From: Flavobacterium potami
GTDB lineage: Bacteria; Bacteroidota; Bacteroidia; Flavobacteriales; Flavobacteriaceae
DNA: 64,000 nt
Direction of reading: 5' to 3'
Assembly (NCBI RefSeq): GCF_020026915.1
Contig: NZ_JAINUY010000003.1
Location: 310,001-374,000, forward strand
The notes under the pieces were generated by a model. It was not told the origin of the DNA and searched no databases. It saw only the letters and a list, made by a program, of their open reading frames with translations. Positions 9,238-16,945 of this stretch are shown in pieces (the first letter of the stretch is position 1; every line of letters starts with the position of its first letter). The position numbers were made by a program, and so were the translations under genes.

Positions 9238-9810
9238 ATGGAAAGTTTTAAATTATTTTTAAAGAGCATTGTCCCTCTAAGCGATCAGGAATTTGAAAAG
9301 TACAGTCAGTATTTCAAAACAAGGACATTAGCCCGAAACAGTTATTTTGCAGAGATCGGCAAAACCTCTCATGAAGCGGCTTTTATTAAAAAAGGTTTGC
9401 TAAGGACATATTACATAAATGAAAAATCCGAAGAAGTGACTTCCTGCTTCTGTGCAGAAAATAATCTGACAGCTTCATATAAAAGCTTTATTTCGCAGCA
9501 GCATTCGGAACTTTCCATTCAGGCAGTGGAAGATACGGAACTTATAACAATCAGTTACAATGACCTGCAGAATCTCTATCAAAAGAGCCCTCTCTGGCAG
9601 AATATCGGAAGGACAATTGCCGAACGGCAGTATATGGTAATGGAACAGTATGCCAGTGTTTTGTGCAATGAAACTGCAAAGGAAAAATACATGCGCATGC
9701 TTAAGGAACAGCCTGCTGTTGTAAACAAGGCTTCAGTAAATGATATTGCAAGCTATCTTGGAATAACACGCAGGACGCTGAGCAGGATCAGAAAAGAAAT
9801 TAGTCTGTAA
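9238..9810 (+). CDS. Crp/Fnr family transcriptional regulator
   Basis: Regulator of 190 residues: an N-terminal cyclic-nucleotide-binding-like beta barrel (about 25-115, HEAAFIKKGLLRTYYIN) and a C-terminal helix-turn-helix (SVNDIASYLGITRRTLSRIRKE). The effector-binding Arg of true CRP is not obvious, as in most Bacteroidota members. It follows the phosphoesterase by 21 bases and is followed by a short terminator, so it probably closes the ars transcript. Target genes cannot be read from the sequence. Confidence 0.88.
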   Translation: MESFKLFLKSIVPLSDQEFEKYSQYFKTRTLARNSYFAEIGKTSHEAAFIKKGLLRTYYINEKSEEVTSCFCAENNLTASYKSFISQQHSELSIQAVEDTELITISYNDLQNLYQKSPLWQNIGRTIAERQYMVMEQYASVLCNETAKEKYMRMLKEQPAVVNKASVNDIASYLGITRRTLSRIRKEISL

Positions 9811-9815
9811 ATTCG

Positions 9816-9833
9816 AGGACATTTGTCCTTTTT
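9816..9833 (+). terminator. Short intrinsic terminator after the ars operon
   Basis: Stem aggaca / tgtcct with a TT loop, followed by four T. Six base pairs is weak, but it sits six bases after the regulator stop codon. Confidence 0.45.
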
Positions 9834-9883
9834 GCTAATTATACTTTCCAATAGTTTTGCTTTTATAATCAATCAAAAATAAA

Positions 9884-10447
9884 ATGGAAACAGCAATTAT
9901 CATTTCATCCTTCTTTCTTGTCCTATTTGCGGTCTTGGCCTTATATGACGGCTTTTATCTGCATATTTTCAAATACCAGCTTCACGATCGAGAAGAAAGT
10001 AAAACCGAGCACATTACCCATACTTTGAGAGCTGTCTTCTTTCCGGCAATCCTTTATTTTCTGTTCTTGAAACAGGATAATCATACTAGTTTTGTAATAG
10101 GCTTGACCATTGTCATTCTGGATATACTGGTTCTCGGTTACGATGCTTTTATAGAAAAAGACAGCAGGCAGTTTATGGGAGGGCTTCCCCGCTGGGAATA
10201 CATTGTCCATTTATTTGTAAATGGTTTTCATTTTGCGTCAATTGCAGTTTATCTCTCCATCAGGTTTACTTTTCAAAATGGGGAAATTATGATTTACAAT
10301 ATAAATCAATCTCCAGGATTCTTTAATCTGTTAATTGTAAATCTTTTGCCGGGAGCTATCCTAATGGCAATTCTTCATCTTTTCTTATGCATTCCAAAAA
10401 CGGCCAACTTATGGAATAATTTCAGAAGTAAAATCAATTGTTGTTAA
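9884..10447 (+). CDS. Unknown five-helix membrane protein
   Basis: Integral membrane protein of 187 residues with about five hydrophobic segments (near 3-25, 45-62, 66-85, 105-128, 150-172) and several conserved-looking histidines (HDREESKTEHITHTLR, FHFAS). No named family is recognised. It ends in KINCC, again a terminal cysteine pair. It is followed 33 bases later by a sigma factor whose tail is also Cys-rich, so the two may be co-expressed and metal-linked. Function unknown. Confidence 0.65.
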   Translation: METAIIISSFFLVLFAVLALYDGFYLHIFKYQLHDREESKTEHITHTLRAVFFPAILYFLFLKQDNHTSFVIGLTIVILDILVLGYDAFIEKDSRQFMGGLPRWEYIVHLFVNGFHFASIAVYLSIRFTFQNGEIMIYNINQSPGFFNLLIVNLLPGAILMAILHLFLCIPKTANLWNNFRSKINCC

Positions 10448-10480
10448 TCCATCTTATTGCATAAGCAGAAGATAAATTTT

Positions 10481-11044
10481 ATGAATTTGGAAATAAATAC
10501 TATTCACAATCAGTTTTATATCATCTTGGGCAGATATATAAAGGCTCGTATAAATGATACCGACGATGCATCCGATGTTTTGCAGGAAGTTTTTATAAAG
10601 ATAAACGAGAATTTAGGATCACTTACCGACGAAGGCAAACTAAAAAGCTGGATTTTCACAATCACAAGAAATTCCATTATTGATTATTACCGAAAAGATT
10701 CCAATCATAAGAAATCAGAGCTGACCGAATGTATGATGCAAAAGATTATGCATGAAACAGATTTTGATACTTCGGAAAGTCTGGACTGCTGTTTAATAAA
10801 ATTCATTGAGCGGCTGCCGGAAGACTATCGGGACATTATCATGGATAGCGAAATACATGGAATTAAACAGAAAGACTTAACAGAAAAATACAGCCTTGCC
10901 TACCCTTCCATCCGTTCTAGAGTGCAAAGAGGCAGATCCAAATTAAAGGAAATGCTTCTGGATTGCTGCAGTATTGAATTAGACCGCCGTGGAAATATTA
11001 TGAACGTTACCTCTAAAAAATCATGCAGCGGAGGAAAATGCTGA
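10481..11044 (+). CDS. ECF-type RNA polymerase sigma factor (SigZ-like) with Cys tail
   Basis: Sigma-70 family factor of 187 residues: region 2 (DDASDVLQEVFIKINENL, WIFTITRNSIIDYYRK) and region 4 (LPEDYRDIIMDSEIHGIKQ ... YPSIRSRVQRGRSKLKE). The arrangement and the C-terminal cysteines (LDCCSIELD, then KKSCSGGKC) resemble the SigZ group. It would direct RNA polymerase to a small set of stress promoters; thiol metal binding could be the switch, but no anti-sigma gene is visible. The ATG at 10481 is preferred to an upstream TTG at 10457. Confidence 0.85.
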   Translation: MNLEINTIHNQFYIILGRYIKARINDTDDASDVLQEVFIKINENLGSLTDEGKLKSWIFTITRNSIIDYYRKDSNHKKSELTECMMQKIMHETDFDTSESLDCCLIKFIERLPEDYRDIIMDSEIHGIKQKDLTEKYSLAYPSIRSRVQRGRSKLKEMLLDCCSIELDRRGNIMNVTSKKSCSGGKC

Positions 11045-11173
11045 TAACACCGAATCATTTTTGAAAACTTCATATATAGAAAATTCAGGCTGTTAAAAAA
11101 AAAAAATCAGCAAAGCCTGCATCATTTTTAGATTAGTGCGTCTTAAGTAGTATTAATCATTAAAATTAAAATT

Positions 11174-11347
11174 ATGAAAAACAAAATGTACATTACTCTT
11201 GCAGCATTGGTATTGTCTGCTGGAAGTATCTTCGCTTATGCGAACTTATCAAAAACTGATGCAAAGAAAAACTGCACTGAAAAATGTTCTACGCATTGCT
11301 GTAGTGACGATTCGGGAACTTGTGCTCCGAAAGATTGCAAAAAGTAA
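11174..11347 (+). CDS. 57-residue exported cysteine-rich peptide
   Basis: A small gene with a signal peptide (MKNKMYITLAALVLSAGSIF) and a short mature part holding seven Cys in about 35 residues (NCTEKCSTHCCSDDSGTCAP, then KDCKK). It is flanked by its own upstream gap and a strong terminator, so it is a separate transcription unit. The position between arsenic and mercury genes suggests a periplasmic thiol metal scavenger; this is inference, and no family is recognised. Confidence 0.75.
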   Translation: MKNKMYITLAALVLSAGSIFAYANLSKTDAKKNCTEKCSTHCCSDDSGTCAPKDCKK

Positions 11348-11365
11348 TATTTCGCTTTACTGTTT

Positions 11366-11395
11366 AAAAGACAACTCAAAAAGTTGTCTTTTTTT
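11366..11395 (+). terminator. Intrinsic terminator of the Cys-rich peptide gene
   Basis: Stem aaaagacaact / agttgtctttt with a short A-rich loop and a run of T, starting about 20 bases after the stop codon. Confidence 0.85.
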
Positions 11396-11445
11396 ATGGG
11401 CAGGAATCATTCAAAATTTTAATTCAATTATTTTGTATTTTAGCA

Positions 11446-11476
11446 TTTGCTTAAATAAGCAAAAAGTATAAATTTG
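11446..11476 (+). promoter_or_regulatory. Promoter and overlapping operator of the mer-type operon
   Basis: A Bacteroidota -7 box TAAATTTG (11469-11476) lies 19 bases after a TTG -33 element (11447-11449) that is itself inside the 18-bp dyad TTTGCTTAAATAAGCAAA (11446-11463). The start codon follows at 11481, only four bases after the -7 box, so the transcript is probably leaderless or nearly so. An ArsR/SmtB repressor on the dyad would block the -33 element. Confidence 0.6.
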
Positions 11477-11480
11477 CATT

Positions 11481-11855
11481 ATGGAAGATATAATTTGTAT
11501 ACGACAGCAAGCAGATATTAAACAAATAATCCGCTGTAAAGACAGAGTATCAGAACTCAATACCTCATTTGACTATTTATCAAGTGGGCTTGAATTGGCT
11601 GGCAATAATGTGAGATTAAGAATTCTCTTTTTACTTTATGAAGAAAAACAGCTCTGTGTCTGTGACATAAGTGATATTCTTGAAATGAGTATTTCTGCAA
11701 TTTCACAGCACTTACGGAAACTAAAAGACAGAAAACTTATTGAAACTAAACGGGAAGCGCAGACCATTTTCTATTCATTGACAAAGGAATATGAAAAAAT
11801 GCTGAAACCTTTCTTCGAAATTTTAGCACAAAATGAAATTTTAGAAAAAATATGA
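11481..11855 (+). CDS. ArsR/SmtB family metal-sensing repressor
   Basis: Winged-helix repressor of 124 residues with the metal motif QLCVCDISDIL (Cys59, Cys61) and recognition helix SISAISQHLRKLKDRKLI. It also carries N-terminal cysteines (Cys6, Cys19), a feature of sensors that use extra ligands for soft metals such as Hg, Cd or Pb. Its ATG lies just downstream of a dyad-containing promoter, suggesting autorepression, and its stop overlaps the merTP start (ATGA), so it leads the mer-type operon. Confidence 0.9.
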   Translation: MEDIICIRQQADIKQIIRCKDRVSELNTSFDYLSSGLELAGNNVRLRILFLLYEEKQLCVCDISDILEMSISAISQHLRKLKDRKLIETKREAQTIFYSLTKEYEKMLKPFFEILAQNEILEKI

Positions 11856-12451
11856 AAACAGAGAATAAAATGATCGGAGCCGGATTTTTCACAGCATTAG
11901 CTGCTTCATTGTGCTGCATTACTCCCATATTAGCATTAGTTGCCGGAACAAGCGGGATTGCTTCTGCTTTTTCATGGCTTGAACCAATGAGGCCTTATTT
12001 CATCGGCCTGACTGTTATAATTATTGGTTTATCTTGGTATCAAAAGCTGAAAACTAAAAAGCTGATAGACTGTAACTGCGATAGAGAAGAAAATCCGAAA
12101 TTCGTTAATTCAAAAATGTTTTTAGGAATAATTACAGTAATTGCAGCCCTCATGCTTTCGTTTCCTTACTACTCAAGCATTTTTTATCCAAATACAGAAA
12201 AGAAAGTCTTGGTCGTGAAAAAGACCAGCACTCAAAAAGCTGAGTTTAGAATAAGCGGAATGACTTGTGCCAGCTGTGAAAAACACGTGAATCACGAAGT
12301 GAATAAATTGATTGGAATAATAAATTCAAATGTAAATTATACTAATGGTAACGCAATTGTAGAATTTGATAATTCCAAAACTACTATTAATGAAATTGAA
12401 AAAGCAATAAATTCAACAGGCTATACAGTAACTAACAAAAAATTAAAATGA
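11852..12451 (+). CDS. merTP: MerTP mercuric transport fusion protein
   Basis: Fusion of MerT and MerP (199 residues). The MerT part has three membrane segments, the CC pair in helix 1 (ALAASLCCITPILALV, Cys21-Cys22) and a cytosolic DCNCD pair (Cys74, Cys76). The C-terminal domain (about 130-197) is a heavy-metal-associated fold with GMTCASCEKHV (Cys139, Cys142). It takes Hg(II) through the inner membrane by thiol relay. It overlaps both neighbours by four bases. In Bacteroidota this fusion is the usual form. A mercuric reductase is not in the window. Confidence 0.9.
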   Translation: MKTENKMIGAGFFTALAASLCCITPILALVAGTSGIASAFSWLEPMRPYFIGLTVIIIGLSWYQKLKTKKLIDCNCDREENPKFVNSKMFLGIITVIAALMLSFPYYSSIFYPNTEKKVLVVKKTSTQKAEFRISGMTCASCEKHVNHEVNKLIGIINSNVNYTNGNAIVEFDNSKTTINEIEKAINSTGYTVTNKKLK

Positions 12452-12654
12452 AAATCGTTCTACAATCAATAATAACCTGCCCCCTTTGCTCCCACAGTAA
12501 AGAAGAAACTATGCCAACTGATGCATGCCAATTTTTTTACGAATGTGAGAACTGCAAACAAACTCTTAAACCAAATCAAGGTGATTGCTGTGTATATTGC
12601 AGTTATGGAACTGTGCCATGTCCACCAATTCAGCAAGATAAAAAATGTTGCTAA
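12448..12654 (+). CDS. GDCCVxC domain protein
   Basis: Small cytosolic protein (68 residues) with eleven cysteines. It contains the family signature GDCCVYCSYGTVPCPPIQ and CPLC and CENC pairs that resemble a zinc-ribbon. It ends in DKKCC. GDCCVxC proteins accompany mercury transport genes; a role in receiving or sequestering Hg(II) is presumed but not shown. Its start overlaps the merTP stop by four bases, making it the last gene of the operon. Confidence 0.88.
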   Translation: MKIVLQSIITCPLCSHSKEETMPTDACQFFYECENCKQTLKPNQGDCCVYCSYGTVPCPPIQQDKKCC

Positions 12655-12829
12655 ATTGAATAATTTCTAATGGACAATAGATTATCATATACAAATTTTG
12701 ATTATAAAATTTTAAGAATAATAATTTAAATTTACTGATGACATTTTTTTTCGCTCTCTTCAACTTAAATCTATAAGTTATTATGACAGAAATCACATCT
12801 ATTACTGAATTAACGATTTTTAACATTTA

Positions 12830-12960
12830 ACCCTTACGATACATACAAACCGCTTATCAACAAACTTTTAAAATAATTATCTTACAAATTCACTTGAAAA
12901 ATAAGCTAATTTCTTTAAATCGTTCATAAAATGATTTGTAAATTGTGAACTAAACGTCAC
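12830..12960 (+). repeat. Dispersed element, copy A1
   Basis: One of five related elements. Type A layout: 5' box cccttacgatacatacaaac, then an AT spacer, cttacaaattcacttgaaaa, the core ataagctaatttctttaaat, tgatttgtaaattg, and a 3' box ending gtcac. The segments ttacaaat and atttgtaa can pair. A terminator hairpin follows within a few bases. It lies 175 bases after the GDCCVxC gene. Confidence 0.9.
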
Positions 12961-12964
12961 TTCT

Positions 12965-13002
12965 TAAAAAAACGTTAATTCCGAGGAATTAGCGTTTTTT
13001 TT
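12965..13002 (+). terminator. Terminator attached to copy A1
   Basis: Stem aacgttaattcc / ggaattagcgtt (one G-U pair) with a three-base loop and eight T. Confidence 0.85.
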
Positions 13003-13218
13003 ATGCTTTTAAATTGTATTTAACCAGACTTTTACCTATAAATATATATGGTTTGAATATTTTAAAAGGTGACTTGACAGAATACAAACCACTTTAATCC
13101 TTGTTATATAAGACTAGCACAATAATTTTATATTTATATTAACAAAAAAACAGAAAACTTAGCCGAAAGAAAAACAATTACATGAAATTACTAAGTAAAA
13201 TATTTATAATTTTGACGC

Positions 13219-13542
13219 GTGAAAATATGGGTAACAATATTATCGTTCATTGTACTGTTTCTTTCGACAGTACCTTGCTCTGCGTTTGCTAAACACTCTG
13301 AGTGTAGAGTGGAAAAAAACTGCAAGGGTGAGTCTCATGACTGCGGTGATGAATGCAATGGAAAATGTTCGCCATTTTATTCCTGTGGAACCTGTATTGG
13401 TTTTACAATAAACTTTAATTCTTCAATTATTACCGAAAAATTAGAATTCACAATTGAAGAAGCTTCACAGACACTATCATACTATAAATTTGTCGATTCT
13501 TCTTTCATCTGCAAAATCTGGCAGCCTCCTAAAATTTCTTAA
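13219..13542 (+). CDS. DUF6660 family small exported protein
   Basis: Exported protein of 107 residues with a GTG start, a signal peptide (ILSFIVLFLSTVPCSAFA) and a Cys/His-rich centre (CRVEKNCKGESHDCGDECNG, CSPFYSCGTC). It ends in KIWQPPKIS, the characteristic tail of the DUF6660 family, whose genes usually sit just upstream of a metal-related TonB receptor, as here (73 bases upstream). It may shuttle or bind metal in the periplasm; the function is unknown. An ATG at 13182 is in another frame and gives a short dead end. Confidence 0.78.
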   Translation: MKIWVTILSFIVLFLSTVPCSAFAKHSECRVEKNCKGESHDCGDECNGKCSPFYSCGTCIGFTINFNSSIITEKLEFTIEEASQTLSYYKFVDSSFICKIWQPPKIS

Positions 13543-13615
13543 TAAAATACCGCTTTTACCTGCTTAACTTCAATTAAGCGGGCTTATCACCTTTATTAAC
13601 ATTAAGAAATCACAA

Positions 13616-15796
13616 ATGTTTAAATATATTTTATTGATTGTGGCAATAGCATCTATTGGCACTGTACAGGCACAGAATAAAATCACATTCCATATAAAAA
13701 ATACATCAACCAATGAACCTGTAAAAGGTGCTTCAGCTAAAATTGAAGAAACCAATGAAGTTTTGTCATCAGATAATAATGGTAACATCATTATCGAAAA
13801 CCTTAAAAATGGAGACTACACATTATCGATCTCAATAGAGGGTTATGCTCCCAATAAAACACTTTTTAAAGTGCCTGCAGCTGTCAATTTTATAGAAATT
13901 GCATTGCAAAGTGAAATGGAAGAAGAAGCCGAAGAAATGAAAGAAATAGTGGTAATTTCTACAAGAGGTACAAGAACAATCAGCAATATTCCAACCAGAG
14001 TTGAGTTTATAGCAGGAGAAGAACTTGAAGAAAAAGCAAATATGAAACCGGGGGATATCCGTATGATGCTTAATGAAAGTACCGGAATCCAGACCCAGCA
14101 GACTTCAGCTACTTCTGGAAATTCTTCAATCAGAATTCAGGGACTAGACGGACGATATACACAAATCTTAAAAGATGGTTTTCCTGTATACTCAGGTGCA
14201 TCAAGCGGACTGGGATTGCTGCAGACTCCTCCGTTAGATTTAAAACAGGTTGAGATAATTAAAGGTTCTGCCTCTACCCTTTACGGAGGTGGTGCAATTG
14301 CAGGTTTGGTTAATCTTGTATCTAAAACCCCTACCGAAGAAAGAGAATTGCGATTTCTAATTAATGGGACTTCCGCTCTTGGTTTGAATATTAATGGTTT
14401 TTATTCCCAGCAGTTTGATAAAATTGGATTGACTGTTTTTGCATCTCATGACCGAAACGCTCCTTATGACCCTGCTGATATACAGCTTACTGCGATTCCA
14501 AAATTCGAACGCTTTAATTTTAATCCAAAACTTTTTGTCAATTTTAATGAAAACACTAAACTAAATTTTGGCATTAATACAGTTTTTGAAAATCGTATCG
14601 GCGGGAATATTGACTATATAAAAGACGAAAATAAATACCCTGACAGTTATTTCGAAAAAAATAAAACGCAGAGAATAAGCACTCAGTTCACCCTTACTCA
14701 TAAATTTAATGATCAGGAATCTATTACCATTAAAAACAGTTTTAATAATTTCAGCCGCATTATAACTATTCCTGACTATATTTTTGATGGCCTGCAGAAC
14801 AGTACTTTCTCAGAAATCAGCTATTCTAAAAATGGAGAAATTGCAGAATGGGTTGCTGGTGGAAATTTATATACTGACAAGTTTACTGAAAACAGCCAGA
14901 CAGCTTTTCCATTAAGAAACTATAATCAGATCACTTATGGTGCTTTTGTTCAGAATACCGTCAAAGCTAAAGAATGGCTGGATATCGAGACTGGTCTTCG
15001 AGGTGATTATGTTGTTGATTACGGATTCTCATTATTACCTAGAATCTCAGCTTTATTTAAAATTAATTCCAAACTTACTTCACGACTTGGTGGCGGTTTA
15101 GGCTACAAAACACCAACTATTTTTACCGAAGAAAGCGAGCGTATTCAATATCAAAATGTACTCCCTATTAATAGTGATTTCAATAAACTTGAAAAAAGTT
15201 ACGGACTTAACTTTGATGTGAATTATAAAACTAAAATTACCGAAGATATTTCATTATCATTGAATCAATTATTCTTTTATACAAATGTTGATAATCCACT
15301 GATTTTAACTTCGCTTCCTAATGACCTTTACCAATTTGTAAATATTAATGGATATTTAGATACAAAAGGAACAGAAACAAATGTGAAATTAGGCTATAAA
15401 GATTTTAAACTATTTGTTGGGTACACTTTTGCTGATGCTTCGATAGACAACAATGGCATAAAATCTCAAAATCCTTTAACTGCTAAACACAGATTAAATA
15501 ATGTTTTGATGTATGAAGTCGAAGATAAATGGAAAGCTGGTTTAGAAGCTTATTATTACAGTCCTCAAAAGTTAAGTGATGGTACAACTGGAAGGGAATA
15601 TTGGATTTTCGGCTTCATGGTAGAAAAGCTTTGGGAAAATTTTTCAATTTTTGCCAATTTTGAAAATTTTACTGATACCAGACAGACAAAATTTGGAAGT
15701 ATCTACACAGGACCAATTTCAAATCCTGTTTTCAAAGATATTTATGCACCGTTAGACGGATTTGTTGTAAATGCAGGTATTAAGATTAAAATATAG
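13616..15796 (+). CDS. TonB-dependent outer-membrane receptor
   Basis: Receptor of 726 residues. Order: signal peptide (1-20, ending VQAQ), a CarboxypepD_reg-like beta domain (about 22-105), plug domain (about 120-235, IPTRVEFIAGEELEEKAN, IKGSASTLYGGGAIAGLVN) and a 22-strand barrel to the C-terminus. It imports a ligand across the outer membrane using TonB energy. Position after DUF6660 and before a cation transporter suggests a metal or metal-chelate ligand. The next gene starts four bases after its stop. Confidence 0.92.
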   Translation: MFKYILLIVAIASIGTVQAQNKITFHIKNTSTNEPVKGASAKIEETNEVLSSDNNGNIIIENLKNGDYTLSISIEGYAPNKTLFKVPAAVNFIEIALQSEMEEEAEEMKEIVVISTRGTRTISNIPTRVEFIAGEELEEKANMKPGDIRMMLNESTGIQTQQTSATSGNSSIRIQGLDGRYTQILKDGFPVYSGASSGLGLLQTPPLDLKQVEIIKGSASTLYGGGAIAGLVNLVSKTPTEERELRFLINGTSALGLNINGFYSQQFDKIGLTVFASHDRNAPYDPADIQLTAIPKFERFNFNPKLFVNFNENTKLNFGINTVFENRIGGNIDYIKDENKYPDSYFEKNKTQRISTQFTLTHKFNDQESITIKNSFNNFSRIITIPDYIFDGLQNSTFSEISYSKNGEIAEWVAGGNLYTDKFTENSQTAFPLRNYNQITYGAFVQNTVKAKEWLDIETGLRGDYVVDYGFSLLPRISALFKINSKLTSRLGGGLGYKTPTIFTEESERIQYQNVLPINSDFNKLEKSYGLNFDVNYKTKITEDISLSLNQLFFYTNVDNPLILTSLPNDLYQFVNINGYLDTKGTETNVKLGYKDFKLFVGYTFADASIDNNGIKSQNPLTAKHRLNNVLMYEVEDKWKAGLEAYYYSPQKLSDGTTGREYWIFGFMVEKLWENFSIFANFENFTDTRQTKFGSIYTGPISNPVFKDIYAPLDGFVVNAGIKIKI

Positions 15797-15800
15797 TCTT

Positions 15801-16589
15801 ATGAAAAAAAGTATATATAATATAAGAAAAATGGATTGTCCCAGTGAGGAACAATTAATACGAATGAAGCTCGCTGGTTTAGAACAAATCAAACAGCTTG
15901 ATTTTGACATTGCAAACAGAAGATTAAAGATCTATCATACGGACGACGACACTCTTATAACAAATGCAATTGATACTCTTAATCTGGACAGCACTCTGCT
16001 GGCATCAGAACATACATCAGAACATGTAGAGACAAACAGTGACTCACAGCAAAGTAAGTTATTATGGCAGGTTCTCATTGTAAACTTTTCATTCTTTCTA
16101 ATAGAGATAATTACAGGTTTTATATCCAATTCGATGGGATTGGTTGCCGACAGTTTGGATATGTTCGCCGATAGCATTGTATATGGTTTAGCTCTGTTTG
16201 CTGTCGGGAGCACAGCTTCAAGAAAAGGAAGTGTAGCAAAAATAAGTGGTTATTTTCAGATTGGTCTTGCAGTTTTGGGACTTATTGAAGTTTTAAGAAG
16301 ATTTGTAGACTCAGACCATATTCCTGCATACGGAACTATGATAATAGTTTCATTATTTGCACTTGTAGGTAATTCGTTATGCCTTTACCTGCTTCAAAAA
16401 TCTAAAAGTAAAGAGGCACATATGGAAGCTAGTATGATTTTTACTTCGAATGATATTGTAATTAATATGGGAGTCATAATTGCTGGTATATTAGTATACT
16501 TTACTAATTCAATGGTACCCGATCTTATTATTGGTGTTTGTGTGTTTTTCATAGTCGCTAGAGGAGCATTAAAAATATTACAGTTATGA
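15801..16589 (+). CDS. CDF-like cation transporter with N-terminal metal-binding-like domain
   Basis: Membrane protein of 262 residues. The first ~75 residues form a ferredoxin-like domain with KMDCPSEEQLIRMKLAG, reminiscent of heavy-metal-associated domains but with a single cysteine. The rest has about five or six membrane segments of the cation diffusion facilitator type; the usual HxxxD site is altered (MGLVADSLDMFADSIVY, and FTSNDIVINMG in place of the second). Cells of this group often carry this protein beside mercury or silver genes. Direction and substrate of transport are uncertain because of the changed metal-site residues. The ATG at 15801 follows the receptor stop. Confidence 0.78.
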   Translation: MKKSIYNIRKMDCPSEEQLIRMKLAGLEQIKQLDFDIANRRLKIYHTDDDTLITNAIDTLNLDSTLLASEHTSEHVETNSDSQQSKLLWQVLIVNFSFFLIEIITGFISNSMGLVADSLDMFADSIVYGLALFAVGSTASRKGSVAKISGYFQIGLAVLGLIEVLRRFVDSDHIPAYGTMIIVSLFALVGNSLCLYLLQKSKSKEAHMEASMIFTSNDIVINMGVIIAGILVYFTNSMVPDLIIGVCVFFIVARGALKILQL

Positions 16590-16664
16590 TATTTGGTAAT
16601 TTAAAAGTATAGAATGTTCTTCAAAATTATTTTTTTTATCGCTGCACCAATAGAGAAACCAAAA

Positions 16665-16699
16665 AAAATCTGTTTCACACAAATTGTGAGACAGATTTT
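16665..16699 (+). terminator. Intrinsic terminator after the cation transporter
   Basis: Fifteen-base arms aaaatctgtttcaca and tgtgagacagatttt around a five-base loop, about 75 bases after the stop. Confidence 0.85.
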
Positions 16700-16701
16700 G
16701 A

Positions 16702-16844
16702 TCTTCTTTAACAGCGACGGGCAGTATTTTCCAGCTTAACATTGCTGCATGCATGGAGTATTGGTAATAATCATCGTTCAGGCTTTTGCATTTGTCATAG
16801 ATTCTTTGGTAGAAGTGCCGGCTCTAATCGCATTACTGATTTAA
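16702..16844 (+). pseudogene. Remnant of a second ACR3 arsenite pump (3' end)
   Basis: Translating 16755-16844 gives GVLVIIIVQAFAFVIDSLVE followed by VPALIALLI and a stop, which aligns with the tail of the intact pump ([28 protein letters not shown]). Similarity continues upstream with a one-base deletion through tttaacagcgacgggcag (FTATG region) and attttccagcttaacattgc. Only the last ~48 codons remain, with no start, so it is a dead fragment. Confidence 0.75.
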
Positions 16845-16945
16845 CAGAACAAATTATAAATGCGGATTATCAAACGTAATTATAATATTGTAAATATGAA
16901 TACTATTATTACTTTTATACACTAATTCTATAGGATATTAGAAGT

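Noticed and set aside
12830..12960. Treating the repeats as true integron attC sites
   Set aside because: They have attC-like shape, but the 3' box (GTAAGGG or GTAGGGG) is not a good GTTRRRY match and no integron integrase is present, so I do not claim it.
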